Notes under the pieces: generated by a model
The model's database searches: none
What the model saw: the letters and a program-made list of their open reading frames with translations, nothing else
What the model was told of the DNA's origin: nothing
Shown here: positions 9,204 to 19,130 of the stretch, piece after piece
How the letters are laid out: each line of letters starts with the position of its first letter
Numbering within the stretch: position 1 is the first letter of the stretch
Program-made: the position numbers and the translations under genes
NCBI GenBank assembly: GCA_030068145.1
Contig: JAPJBO010000074.1
Span: 1 to 64,000 of the forward strand
Origin: Diplonema papillatum
Taxonomy: Eukaryota; Euglenozoa; Diplonemea; Diplonemida; Diplonemidae
DNA: 64,000 nt
Reading direction: 5' to 3'

Positions 9204-12023
9204 ATGTCTGCGTTTGCGTTTTTCGTGCTCGATTTTGCTTGGTCGTACTTGACAACAAGGAAGCTGGCATGTGAGAGACATGCCTCCAGAACCGCGAAGA
9301 AGGACGACACGCGGTACGTGGTGTCTGATGAGCAAGGTATGGCGACGACCTGCGGGTACATATCCCTCATGGTGGCTGCCAAGTGGGTTCGGGAGAAAGC
9401 GCGGCTGGTGGTTTGCCCTACCCTTAAAGACATCGCCGCCTTCTGGGTTACCACCGACGCCGAGAACTTCGGAATGAAAGACTACCGCTGGTTGAACATC
9501 CACATGTGCCTTCGTCGTTCCGAGAGCCCCCCTCCGCTGACCAACCTCGAAGTGAACCGGTTCTGCTGCGACACTCTCTCATCGCTCGTTCGGTTGGTTA
9601 CTCCGCCGGAGTTCCAACGCACGTCTCTCTGCGAAGGGGTGTACATCGTCTTTCTCCCCCCAATCGGCATGCAAAAGATGGGGCACTTCTTCTGCATTAT
9701 CGTCATCCGCAATCCGGAGCATGGCCGACAGATGGTGATGTTGGGTGCAAAGGATGGGCGCATCACGTTTACGTGCCAGGGTAGTGAGGTAAACGCCCCT
9801 CAGCCGAAAGCCACTCCTGAAGATCCGAAGGCGCTATTCGAGAAGAAGGCCACAGGTTGGGGCTGCAAGGCGTGCGCGAAAGCAGTGACGACAGGTGTGA
9901 AGCGCAAACACGCCCAAGCATCAAAAAACACCTGGATTGAGTACCGTGTTGCCGACAACAACAACATCCGCAGAGCCCAGAACAAACATCTGTCAAGTTC
10001 GGGTTTCCACCAGGCTGCTGTTGCCGCCGCCACCTCCAACGCCGCAACTCCGCCTCCGAAGATCGTCCCGCCACCGAAAGAGAAGGTCGACCTCTTCTCG
10101 CGCCTGCATTGCGTGATGTACGCAGGTATCATGCACGGGACGGAACACACGACGGTTGCAGCTACGATAGCAGGACTTCGCGGGAGCATACCCAAGAAAT
10201 ATGCGTGCGCCAGGCATGTTGGAGAGATGGTGCACGTGTGGGCCGGTGCTCTGCAAGAACGCGTGAAGAAGGAGCTCAAGAGCGTGAGTTCCATCGGGAT
10301 GGTGACAGACGGAACCTCCCTGAGGAATGTCAACCAAGACGTGAATGTGTTCCTCTTGCGGTACCTCCATCGCCCGTCCCCCAAAGCCACCCTCCGCTGT
10401 GTCGAACGGTTCGTCAGGATGACGGACAATGTGTTGGTGTCGGCAGACGGTGATGCACTGCACGAGCAGATGAAAGCAATGCTCCTCACTGTCGATCTCC
10501 CTGAAGAGCGTGTTGGCGGGGTCATCGCGGACAGCTGCGGGACGATCACGGGCAAAACTCGTGGGCTTGTCGGAAGAATGCATCTCAGGACCCGCACATT
10601 GCAGCCACACTTCCCCGACCAAGCACACCGCTTGCAGAACGCGCTGAAGCCGGTTAGTAAGATCCCCGCGCTGGCCACCCTCATCCAGGGGATTCGCTCC
10701 ATCGACCGTGTTTATCTGCAGTCGAAAGTGCTGTTCCGCGAGCTTGAAACAGACAGCAAATCCAAGTTCACCACCGTCGGCAAACAGAGGAAACTTGTGC
10801 TGCGCCCTTCCCTCTCTTATCGCATCCGCTGGCAGGCGAAGGTGCGGACGTCGCTGGTACGTGCTGCAAGGATGTGGATGATGTGGAAATCACATATCGA
10901 GACAGGATCTTCGTGGAAGAAGGTGCGTGCTGACAAGAAGGCAGTAGACAGCAACGAATCAACGCAAGACTCCGTGCCTAAGACCCGTCAAAAGCTGAAA
11001 AAGTTGGTCCAAGCAGATGACGTCCCCGGAGACCTCTTGTTCTTTGGCGAGTTGTTTTCAATTGCCCAGAAACCGAGCCTCGTCGCACAGGGGGAACATG
11101 CAATTTTGTTGCATTTCGACTTTTCGGTGGGCGAAGCAATCACCGAACTAGAAGAGCTGCAAAACAAGCAGGTACCGGGAAGCATGCGGCGCCGCGCTAC
11201 CGATCTGGCCATTGAGTGCTTGGCAAACCTTCGCCACTACGGTGCTGTGGAGACAGCTCTCCTGCGCATGATGAACGTGTACAAGATAACGTGCCTGTCT
11301 GACGAGGATCTCGCCGAATACGCCGACGATGACCTCGAGGTGGTGATGGAAACACTGGGGATGCAGGAGGCGGGCCTTGAAAAGGAATCGGCAGAGTTCA
11401 CGAAAGAACAGTGGCTAATCGCCAAGACAGAGGTGAGAAAGCTGGGGATGGGGTGGGGCGGTTGGTTTGTGGTGCTGGACAAGGTGAAGGGCCGGGTTCG
11501 CAAGGCACTGGAGTACGCCCTCATTTTCAGTTCTTGTAGCTCCAACAAGGCTGAAAGGCTGTATGCCCGGCTGCGCTACGCCACCCTGAAGCGCACGCAG
11601 GTCGACGTGAAAACCCTCTCAGCGGAACTTATGATACGGGACATGGGCCCGAGGGTGGACGCCGCAGAGGGTTTCATTACCCTCTGTTCCACCATCTGGC
11701 TGTCGCTCAAAACCCGCCGCTTATTGAGGAAGCGAGACACAAGCACCAAAAAAGGTGTGTCCGTGTTCGAAGTGCTGGAGAAGAAGATGACAGCTGCCAG
11801 AGGGGTAGCAAAAGAGGTTGCAGATTCAGATGACCAGGAGGAAGAGGAAGAAGGTGATACGGATGAGAATGAGAATGGGGAAGAGGAAGACGAAGACGAA
11901 GACGAAGAAGAAGAAGAAGAAGAAGAAGATGACGAAGAAGATGAAGAAGACGAAGAAGACGAAGAGGAGGAAGAAGAGGACAAACCGACGGGGCCTATTC
12001 CCAAGCGAAGGAAAATTGGCTGA
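9204..12023 (+). CDS. hAT-like transposase with possible N-terminal cysteine-protease domain
   Basis: 939 residues, no introns evident. Residues ~40-190 look like a papain-fold/C39-type protease: Gln44 six residues before Cys50 in a CGYISLMVA helix-start motif, His161 in GHFFCIIV and Asp184 in GAKDG. A zinc-finger-like segment follows (Cys221, Cys224, His262, His269; BED/C2H2-like spacing). The hAT RNase H-like core shows VTDGTSLRNVNQDV (Asp369), VIADSCGTITG (Asp443) and DQAHRLQNAL (the HRL motif after the second Asp). A C-terminal ERLYARLRYATLKRTQ segment (~785-815) resembles the hAT dimerisation region. The tail (~875-930) is almost pure Glu/Asp and ends in a basic KRRKIG motif. The hAT assignment is firm in context with the TIRs. 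The protease call is inference from motif order only. Confidence 0.75.
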   Translation: MSAFAFFVLDFAWSYLTTRKLACERHASRTAKKDDTRYVVSDEQGMATTCGYISLMVAAKWVREKARLVVCPTLKDIAAFWVTTDAENFGMKDYRWLNIHMCLRRSESPPPLTNLEVNRFCCDTLSSLVRLVTPPEFQRTSLCEGVYIVFLPPIGMQKMGHFFCIIVIRNPEHGRQMVMLGAKDGRITFTCQGSEVNAPQPKATPEDPKALFEKKATGWGCKACAKAVTTGVKRKHAQASKNTWIEYRVADNNNIRRAQNKHLSSSGFHQAAVAAATSNAATPPPKIVPPPKEKVDLFSRLHCVMYAGIMHGTEHTTVAATIAGLRGSIPKKYACARHVGEMVHVWAGALQERVKKELKSVSSIGMVTDGTSLRNVNQDVNVFLLRYLHRPSPKATLRCVERFVRMTDNVLVSADGDALHEQMKAMLLTVDLPEERVGGVIADSCGTITGKTRGLVGRMHLRTRTLQPHFPDQAHRLQNALKPVSKIPALATLIQGIRSIDRVYLQSKVLFRELETDSKSKFTTVGKQRKLVLRPSLSYRIRWQAKVRTSLVRAARMWMMWKSHIETGSSWKKVRADKKAVDSNESTQDSVPKTRQKLKKLVQADDVPGDLLFFGELFSIAQKPSLVAQGEHAILLHFDFSVGEAITELEELQNKQVPGSMRRRATDLAIECLANLRHYGAVETALLRMMNVYKITCLSDEDLAEYADDDLEVVMETLGMQEAGLEKESAEFTKEQWLIAKTEVRKLGMGWGGWFVVLDKVKGRVRKALEYALIFSSCSSNKAERLYARLRYATLKRTQVDVKTLSAELMIRDMGPRVDAAEGFITLCSTIWLSLKTRRLLRKRDTSTKKGVSVFEVLEKKMTAARGVAKEVADSDDQEEEEEGDTDENENGEEEDEDEDEEEEEEEEDDEEDEEDEEDEEEEEEDKPTGPIPKRRKIG
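11838..11985. repeat. GAA/GAC-rich microsatellite coding the acidic transposase tail
   Basis: About 150 bp of imperfect GAA, GAG and GAC triplets, in frame with the transposase. Confidence 0.9.
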
Positions 12024-12235
12024 TAGCACCTGACTGTGTGCGTTTTTATCAAGATTTATCAAGTTTATTTCGTGTTTTCTTCTCGTTTTTCTCTCCGCTT
12101 GTTGTGGGAATCTGCAATACGGAAGATTCCACCCTTGGATGGCGTGAGCACCGTGGGCCTGGACCCTATCTGGACCCTAGCGCTAACCCGGGGCCCGGGG
12201 CCCGGGCCCTGGAGACCCTGGAGTTACAGGTACCC

Positions 12236-12238
<3 letters not shown>

Positions 12239-12268
<30 letters not shown>
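12239..12268. repeat. G30 homopolymer
   Basis: Thirty G residues directly after the right TIR of the hAT element. Confidence 0.95.
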
Positions 12269-12269
<1 letters not shown>

Positions 12270-12777
12270 AGGGGGGGTCAAAAGGTCTTTTTTTGCGTCA
12301 AAATGGTGACATTTTCAGCCTGTAGACTTAACGGCAGTTTAAGGCTAAAAAAACATGCAACCCGCCTCAGAAATGCCCGGAAACGTGTTTTTGGGGAAAG
12401 TCTCATGGAAAATGGCCCAGGGGGGGGTGTATTAGTTGATGGTTTTAGGGTGGACACCGTTTGGTACCGGCTAGCTGCCTGTGTGTGTGCTTCCATGTTC
12501 ATACCATGCAAAGATGAGGCTACAATCACGTGCAGGCAGCCACAAATGGAAGCAACAAAAGGGCAAACGACACCCAGGAGGAAGGCAGCTATTAACGTTG
12601 CTCGTCTGGATGGTTAACAACGTCCCAAAAGGCTCTCTGAGTCTTGCGCAAGCTGAGGTGTTGTTGACACCGCAGGCAGCAGCTCTTCCCCGAACTGCTG
12701 CTGGGGCGATATTCACAAAGTTCGATGTCTTTCCGAGAAAAACAATGAGATGCTCTCATCCGTAGTGGGATTTTATA
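12269..12777. other. Unassigned sequence between hAT element and resumed duplicate
   Basis: No gene recognised and no match to the equivalent part of copy 2 (20000-20345). It may be a further insertion or a divergent piece of element 3. Confidence 0.4.
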
Positions 12778-12957
12778 CAGATGCTTCAGTCGGTATGAAG
12801 AACGGCACCGCCTCTACTATGCAATCTGGCTCCTTTACGCCCCGGCACTGTCGATTTTATCCATTTCTCCTTCACTCGTGATCAGTCTTCAGGGTAGTGG
12901 CTAAAAAAAGGGGGGCAGCAAAAAATTGGAGTGAGAAATTTGGGACCCCCAGTGAAA
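12778..12957. repeat. Copy 1 of the duplicated segment, resumed
   Basis: 12778-12898 matches 20350-20484, and 12898-12957 matches 25386-25437. In copy 1 the two parts are contiguous, so 12889-12905 is the uninterrupted (empty) version of the site that holds the 4.9-kb YR element in copy 2. Confidence 0.8.
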
Positions 12958-12965
12958 CAAAATAG
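12958..12965. repeat. 8-bp target-site duplication, left (CAAAATAG)
   Basis: Identical to 15169-15176 on the other side of the 12966-15168 element. Confidence 0.85.
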
Positions 12966-13082
12966 TAGGGGGGCCCACGCAAGGCAAGCTACAATGGGGC
13001 AATTTGGGACAAAAATTATGAGGGCTTTTTTACCGCGTTTCAGCTGGAAAACTCACGCAAAACCCCCGAAAAACACTACTGA

Positions 13083-13765
13083 GGAGTAGTTAGGGTGGTA
13101 GGAAGGTGGTTCAGCCCTCGGATCGAACACCTTCTCAAAGAATTTCCGCTCGGCACAGTGTCCCCTGGGCAATTACCATGGAAAAGGGGAGATTTCACAG
13201 GAAAGTAGATCTAATCGCGCATTCGAGGGAGATGCTTCATGCAAAACCCCCCAAAAAATACGACTGTGGAGTAGTTAGGGTGGTAGGAAGGTGGTGCAGC
13301 CCTCGGATCGAACATCTTCTCAAAAATCTCCTGCTCGGCACAGTGTCCCCTGGGCAATTACCATGGAAAAAGGGGAATTTCACAGGAAAGTAGATCTAAT
13401 CGCGCATTCGAGGGAAATGCTTCATGCAAACCCCCAAAAAATACGACTGTGGAGTAGTTCGGGTGGTTCAGCCCTCGGATCGAACATCTTGTCAAAAATC
13501 TCCTGCTAGGCACAGTGTCCCCTGGGCAATTACCATGGAAAAAGGGGAATTTCACAGGAAAATAGATCTAATCGCGCATCCGAGGAGATGCAAAAACCCC
13601 CAAGAAAACACGACTGTGGAGTAGTTAGAGTGGTTCAGCCCTCGGATCGAACATCTTCTCCAAAACTTCCTGCTCGGCGCAGTGTCTCCTGGGCAATTAC
13701 CATGGAAAAAGGGAACTTCACAGGAAAGTAGATCTAATGCGCATTCGAGGGAGATGCTAGGCCAA
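13083..13765. repeat. Tandem repeat, four units of about 167-185 bp
   Basis: Units start with GGAGTAGTT at 13083, 13268, 13451 and 13618. Each contains CAGCCCTCGGATCGAAC and CTGGGCAATTACCATGG. Unit length falls by small deletions toward the right. Confidence 0.9.
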
Positions 13766-14020
13766 ATTTTCGGAGAAACGAAACGAAGTTGGCTATTTGA
13801 GGAATATGGAACTGGAATTCTGGAGAAAATGGCTTTTTTGCCGCAGTTTCTTTTTGCCGGCTTGCTAAATAATGGTTTCCATGCCGTACAAGGAAGACCA
13901 AGCCAGCCGTTTCCTGTGTCACATCGTTTTCCGGATGCCTCGATAAGTAGCATGCCATGCAAGACGGAGCCGGCTCTTTCGCAAACCACCAAAAGCCAAG
14001 GGACAGAACAGGGCACGTTT

Positions 14021-14392
14021 TCAGAGGGGCTTCCCCGGCGTAGTTCGCTTCCTCCTCGGTAAGGTGGAGGACGGGCCCTGCGAGGCACGGGCACGCTTCT
14101 TCTTTTCTTTTGCTTCGCCCCGAGACTGCTCGTTCTTTGCCATCATGGTTCGAACTTCTTCTTCGAGCTCTCCAAAGTGAGGACTCAGCAACTCGACCAG
14201 GACATCCTTCTTCGAACGTTGAGTTGGCTGAGCTGCTTCACACACTTTGGCTAACTCCAAGAGCTGGCTCAGATACAAGGACTCGAGGGCACTAATTTGA
14301 GACTCTTCTTTTGTCACTGTATCATGCTCTTCGGCAAAGTCGTGTTTGCGATCTTCCGAGCTATCCCACCCTCTAGATGGTGCCTTTTGCAA
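14021..14392 (-). CDS. Small SAP-like basic protein inside the TIR element
   Basis: 123 residues. A helix-rich segment (about 41-74: LSQLLELAKVCEAAQ then SKKDVLVELL) resembles a SAP/HeH DNA-binding motif (two helices with a KK-x-LV second helix). It is followed by a KEKKKRARA-type basic stretch and PRRKR, possible nuclear localisation signals. The ATG lies at the edge of the neighbouring 45-bp repeat. It is the only coherent reading frame in this 2.2-kb element and could be an internal exon, a captured host fragment or chance. The SAP call is inference from pattern. Confidence 0.35.
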   Translation of the reverse strand: MQKAPSRGWDSSEDRKHDFAEEHDTVTKEESQISALESLYLSQLLELAKVCEAAQPTQRSKKDVLVELLSPHFGELEEEVRTMMAKNEQSRGEAKEKKKRARASQGPSSTLPRRKRTTPGKPL

Positions 14393-14775
14393 TTTCCTGA
14401 GCTACCGAGCTACCACCCTCTAGGACGCGCTTTTTGCAGTTTCCCGAGCTATCCCACCCTCTAGATGGTGCCATTTGCAACTTCCTGAGCTATCCCACCC
14501 TCTAGGACACGCTTTTTGCAATTTTCCGAGCTATCCCACCCTCTACAACGCGTTTTTTTTTTTGCAGTTTCCCGAGCTATCCCACCCTCTAGAACGCGTT
14601 TTTTGCGATTTCTCGAGCTATCCCACCCAGATGACGATTCTTGCGATTCCTGAGCTATCCCACCCTCTACACCGCGCTAATCACAATTTCCCGAGCTAAC
14701 CCACCCTCTAGGTGGCGCGTTTTGCAGTTTCCTGAGCTATCCCACCTTCCACACCGCATTATTTGCAAACTCTTG
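14356..14775. repeat. Tandem repeat of ~45-bp units (GAGCTATCCCACCCTCTAG)
   Basis: About nine diverged units, each with a GAGCTATCCCACCCTCTA core and a TTTGCARTTTCCYGAG linker. Confidence 0.9.
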
Positions 14776-15168
14776 AGATAGACTGGCACCACCATAAGTG
14801 GATTTTTGGATGGTGAAAGAGGTCGCCAAAATGCACGAGCTGTCCAAAATATGGCATTACACCAAGAAAAAATGATGTTTTCGGGAGGAAGGTGTGGGTT
14901 TTTAGCTCAAAACCCATGATTGCGAAAATCTCAAAAGAATGGTATCTGGGCAAAAAAACGCGAAGTGCATTTCCCCAGTAAACCGTCCATGAAAAGTACG
15001 ATGTTCATCTGGAGGCTCGAAAATCAGCCAATCTGGGGAGGAAAAATGTGGGACAACATCCGGGGAACATGTATAAAGGCAACACAGTTTTCCGCGGCAC
15101 GAAAAGCTTGAGCAACCACCTCTTCTAACTTTTGTCCCAAAAAAAAGGGGTGTACGTGGGCCCCCCTA

Positions 15169-15176
15169 CAAAATAG
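15169..15176. repeat. 8-bp target-site duplication, right (CAAAATAG)
   Basis: Partner of 12958-12965. Confidence 0.85.
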
Positions 15177-15194
15177 CTATTCTTCCTCCCTGCT

Positions 15195-15860
15195 TCAAAC
15201 TGGAAATGTGGGTGCATACTCGTTCGCCACTGTTTCAAGAGACAGGTCAAGGAACCTGCCAACGCGCACGGCTGCTTCCGCAAGCGTCTCGTTCACTCTC
15301 TGTACGACGGGGCGGTCGTTTTCAGTCAGAAGCACCAGCGGCGTGACCACGGCGCGTAATGCGAAGAGCAGCGCTTGCGGATGCAGCCGATTCGCTTCGG
15401 CGCAGACGACACGGTACGCTGTGCCGTTCATCAAGTTCTCGACGAGCTCCAAGTCTGCGCACGAACACATGTTGCAGTGGAAAACGACTTCCTCCAGCCG
15501 CGGGTGGTTGAGAAGGCCCGTACGCTTCCAGCTGCCGATCGTATTGGAAAGCGTCGCGTGTCCCTGTTTAGATGCAGAACACTTTCAGAGCTATAGGTCC
15601 ACTTGTGGTTCCGGTTTTCTAAAAGTCTCCGGGTGACCAGTTGGTTGGTCAAATGAGACCCTTTCCAGTCCGTGGAGACTCTCTGGGCAGGTGTCTGACA
15701 CTCTTTGGATGCACACAGTGCGTAATTGTGCTTTTGAGGCATATTTGTCGTCACGTTCGTGCCGCTGGCCTGCTCTTTTGCCATAACTCGTGTCACGTGC
15801 AGCTGGTCTGCGTTCTGTGCGCCGGTTTTGTCTGAGACGTTTCGCTGGCCTGCTTTGTGG
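15195..15860 (-). pseudogene. Truncated copy of the unrecognised gene at 25521-26279
   Basis: Closely matches 25670-26220. The frame reads CSCADLELVENLMNGTAYRV and continues as in the sister copy. The ~200 bp that encode the C-terminus in the sister copy (25471-25670) are absent, and the upstream half is no longer one frame, so it is broken. No function is known for the family. Confidence 0.55.
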
Positions 15861-15951
15861 GCAACCGTTCTAGCTCTCAGCCTCGCCGCAAAAAAAGCTT
15901 AACTTCTTTCGTCCTTCGAGGCAAGCGGGTAAGGAAGTTGCAGCGGCACAC

Positions 15952-16485
15952 CTTGTACGTGGTCACGACGATAGTGAACATCTCCGGCCGATCCGCAGGG
16001 GAAGGAGGAGAGAATGGTTGGGTGCCGTTTGCGCAAGCCGCTTCCCATCCAGTGGGTTGCGGAGCGGTGTCCGGGCAGCAAGTGGCGATGCGCGGACCAG
16101 CGGCTTTGCGCAGCCCCGGCGCGTCGCTGGCGAGGTGTGTGTCGCGAACGACGGGCACGTCCGCGGGTGCAGCGCTGCCCGCTGCCTCCGTGTGCTTCGG
16201 CTTCCCGAAGGATTCCCGCGGCAGCGCCGGTTCGGGATGCAGTCCGGCGATGTGCGGACCAGCGGTTTTGCGCGGCCCCGGCGCGTCGCTGGCGAGGTGT
16301 GCGTCGCGAACGACGGGCACGTCCGCGGGTGCAGCCCTGCCCGCTGCCTCCATGTGCTTCGGCTTCCCGAAGAAGCCCCGCGGCAGCGCCGGTTCGGGCT
16401 GCAGCCCCAGCAGCGCCAAGACGCTCAGCAGCGACACGGCGCCGACAGCTACCACTGTCGACGACACCACAACCGCACCTTTCAT
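15952..16485 (-). CDS. First exon of a type-II membrane, possibly GT64-like glycosyltransferase (copy 1, truncated)
   Basis: From ATG at 16485 the frame starts MKGAVVVSSTVVAVGAVSLL, an uncleaved signal-anchor. A Pro/Ala/Gly-rich stem follows, with a ~55-residue internal duplication (two PEPALPR-x-x-FGKPKH units), then PEMFTIVVTTYK. That last motif resembles the first beta strand of exostosin-type GT64 domains (FTxVxxTYxR). The frame meets a GT donor right after TYK (AAG|GTGTGC), so this reads as exon 1 ending in phase 0 (178 codons). The downstream catalytic exons are not found before 15860. Probably a duplicated gene fragment. The GT64 assignment rests on a dozen residues. Confidence 0.45.
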
Positions 16486-16499
16486 CGCCAAATGGTGCG

Positions 16500-16864
16500 G
16501 ATGCGGCCCGAAGAAAGGAAAGAAGAAAAAGAGAAACTCGTCTCGGACCTGCCGGCGCTGGGTCCAAGAAGCAAGATTCGTTCCCTGATTGGCCGGCCTA
16601 CCGTTCCGAGTCCCGAACAAGAAGCTCGCGCCTCACGTGCCTCGCTTACTCGACCTCCATTGTTGAGAAAGTTCGTAGGAAGGAGACGGGAAGATTGTGT
16701 CACTCTGCCTTGTGTCGAAAAGTCTAAAAAGGAACAACTTCGGTTCTTTCTGGCGTGCACCGGCGTGAACGCGGCGACTGCACACACCCCATGCCCGCCC
16801 TGTAAACTGCTTTCGTACCCATCGACGGTTGAAAATCATCGACTACTTGGCGAAAGATGACCTA
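16500..16864. other. Unassigned stretch
   Basis: Homology between the two duplicate copies ends at about 16535. Nothing recognised beyond it. Confidence 0.4.
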
Positions 16865-17131
16865 TAAGTCATTTTTCCTCCAGTTTCCTCTGGATGTAAG
16901 TCATTTTTCTTCCAGTTTCCTCTGGATGAAGAGGTTCGCCGCTACTTCTGCAACAAGATCGACCGATTGAAGGTCTTGCCAATTGGACCCCTCAGCTGGC
17001 TCAGGCAGTGTCCAAGTTGATTGCACAGCTGGCCAGGGAGGGTTGCCAAGCAGAGTCGGATAGCTTCGCTTGGATCGACAACTGCTTTTTCCTAAGCAAC
17101 GACCAAGTCGTTCTGGAAAGGATTCGTAAGA
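16865..17131 (+). mobile_element. Reverse transcriptase fragment (fossil)
   Basis: A short, broken RT palm remnant of the DIRS/Ngaro-like type seen in elements 1-2: a PLDEEVRRYFC-type motif after strand A, a short LSWL-like stretch and a SFAWIDN-like motif C region. Its start overlaps a 32-bp direct repeat (16865-16896, 16897-16928). Old and incomplete. Confidence 0.5.
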
Positions 17132-18087
17132 CGGTTTGAGGAACTGTGTTCTTGTAATTGGGGAGAAGAAGTGCGTAGTTTTGTTTTGTTATTTTACTTG
17201 TTTGCTGAAGGAACCTCCTCCCGTCTTCGTAACGCTCGGCTTGCAGGGTAACTTGAGCGACAAGAGGTCCCGGCCACGAGACTCTTGCTCGCCCCAGGTG
17301 CTCCGCTACGGTCGTGGTGGCGGCTCGCAGGGTCTGGCGCCTGTCTCATCTGGAACAGCATGTGTTGAGGCTGCCATTGGCTACAGCGGCCTCAAAGAAA
17401 CGGTCGCGTCTTGGACTTCCACTGATATAAAACCGGGTTGCCAGAATACAAAAGCATTTTCCTCCAGGTGGAGCACCGTCTGACGAAGGAGGCGGAGAAG
17501 CTCCCCATCCAATGTCTTCCAGCTTCGCCACAATTCGCCATCTCTAAGGTTACCGTTTCGGGTATCCAGTGCAGCCGCCACTAGGACGGCCCTGGTGGGT
17601 GACCCTTCGGTCAGGAGAAAATATTTCGGACGTAGGAAATGGCTATTTTGAGCTCGATCATTCCGTTGCGCCGTTCTTTGGCTGAGGATGCACGCCTTGC
17701 CTTCAGTGGCCAGATCCGAGAATTTCTCATTTTCTATCGAGAAAACGGAAGAGAAAAGTGAGGACTCTGAAAAGAAAGTGTTAGAATGGCTTACAGAGAA
17801 GGATCGGGCACATCGCTTTCGAAGCAAATGACGAGTCAAAAAGACTGACACGATGATCCCCATATGCCCAGGACAAGCAAACTAGAACTTGTCCACCGCA
17901 CTCACCGAATTTACCGTCTTGCATGTTCCTTTGATGAGCTAACCTCCTCGGACTCATCCGACTCGTTGTATCTTCCGATTCATCGGAGATGCTGAAATCT
18001 TGTTTCACTCGTCGTCTTCGGGTTTCAGAATCTTGAAGCCTGGCTCTCAAAGACTTTAGTCCGACGTGACGAGCAGTAGCAAGAAAC
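17132..18087. other. Unassigned stretch left of duplicate copy 2
   Basis: A 160-residue minus-strand frame (17381-17863) has no recognisable motif and biased composition; I do not call it. The CTAGGACGGCCCTGG motif shared with 7010 lies at 17581. Confidence 0.4.
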
Positions 18088-18549
18088 AGAGAGAGAGAGA
18101 CGAGTTAGAGTGCAGGGACCATCTCTCCGGGGAGTATCCGGTCGCCCCACTACTGTCCCGTACTACTACGGGGGGCGTAAGTCGTTACGTCGTGGGCGCG
18201 GTGCGAGCCGCGGCCCTGTCATAGATGATGATTGCACCGATGGTGGCGCAGCCGGGGGCGTTCTGACCGACGGGCGAGACCGCCTGGCAGGCGTGTGTTG
18301 ACACGTTGTGTCTGTGGGCCCGGTCCCACCCTCCCGTCATTTTTCGTGTTCTCGTTGGCATCGCTTCGCGCTGACTTTCCGAGAGAGACGAGTTAGAGTG
18401 CAGTGGCCATTTCTCCGGGGAGTATGCGGTCGCCCTACCACTGCAGCGGGTGTAAGTCGTTGCATCGTAGCGCGGTACGAGCCGCCGTCCTGTCTTAGAG
18501 GATAAATACGTCAATGATGGCGCAGCTGGGCGAGACGGCCTGGCGGGCA

Positions 18550-19087
18550 TGCGTGGACGTGTTGTGTCGCGGGCTCCCCTCTTGGCGGCGGCTAGCATCT
18601 TGACGGAGAATCTCAGCACCCACTGAACGAAAGATACGTCGAGCGGACACTCGTTCCAGATGGTACGGGCGCAAATTGTTTCCAGTTGGGCCAACATCCA
18701 TTCGGTCTTCCGTCCAGCGCGCCGAAACAGCGAAGGGAGCAGACCCCATATCGAGGCGGCCGCCAGGGTGGCTGCTGTGCCGCGAGCCCTGATGCGAGCC
18801 CTGATGGCTGAGTGCACACCTAAGCAGGGCTGCATCCTCGTGTTGTAGCCGTATTGTGCAAAAATAAGGCGTCGAGGGGGCCTGGTCAACCACCCCATCC
18901 ATAAAGGGCACAAACCTTTCACGATCGTGATTAGACAGTCGGGATTGCTGGGCTCTGCACGTGCTGTCGCCGGCTGCTTTGGCAGTTCGAAACTTACTAC
19001 TACTACTACGTTTTGCGAAGAAGTGGCTATGGGCACCACTGCCAACCATGGCCTTGTAAAATGCACGATATGATCATTGATTGACAT
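18550..19087 (-). pseudogene. Unrecognised coding remnant of element 3 (part b)
   Basis: A minus-strand frame with a coherent stretch reading LFRRAGRKTEWMLAQLETIC and VSFVQWVLRFSVKML. No family recognised. Present in both duplicate copies (7690-8212 in copy 1). A 12-bp tandem duplication (GCGAGCCCTGAT, about 18783-18806) is unique to this copy. Confidence 0.35.
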
Positions 19088-19130
19088 GGCACGTAGTGAT
19101 CAGAGCACCGACACAATCCAGCCGTGCGTT

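Larger units (their letters stand above)
8759..12238 (+). mobile_element. hAT-superfamily DNA transposon, probably complete
   Basis: 3.48-kb element with an 18-bp terminal inverted repeat, CAAGGGTACCTGTAACTC, at 8759-8776 and inverted at 12221-12238. The first five bases fit the hAT terminal consensus YARNG. GGGCCC-rich palindromic sequence lies just inside both ends. It encodes one long transposase (9204-12023) on the plus strand. It is inserted into a G run within element 3 copy 1; the sister copy near 19995 lacks it. The uninterrupted transposase frame and perfect TIRs suggest a recent insertion. Confidence 0.82.
12966..15168. mobile_element. 2.2-kb non-autonomous TIR element, hAT-like by target duplication
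   Basis: Terminal inverted repeat TAGGGGGGCCCACG (12966-12979 and inverted 15155-15168), with CAAAATAG duplicated on both sides. The sister segment at 25386-25470 has the same flanks without the insertion. The 8-bp duplication and a TIR starting TAGGG fit hAT elements. No transposase is seen. The interior holds a ~180-bp tandem repeat, a ~45-bp tandem repeat and one small minus-strand frame with a SAP-like motif. Confidence 0.8.
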
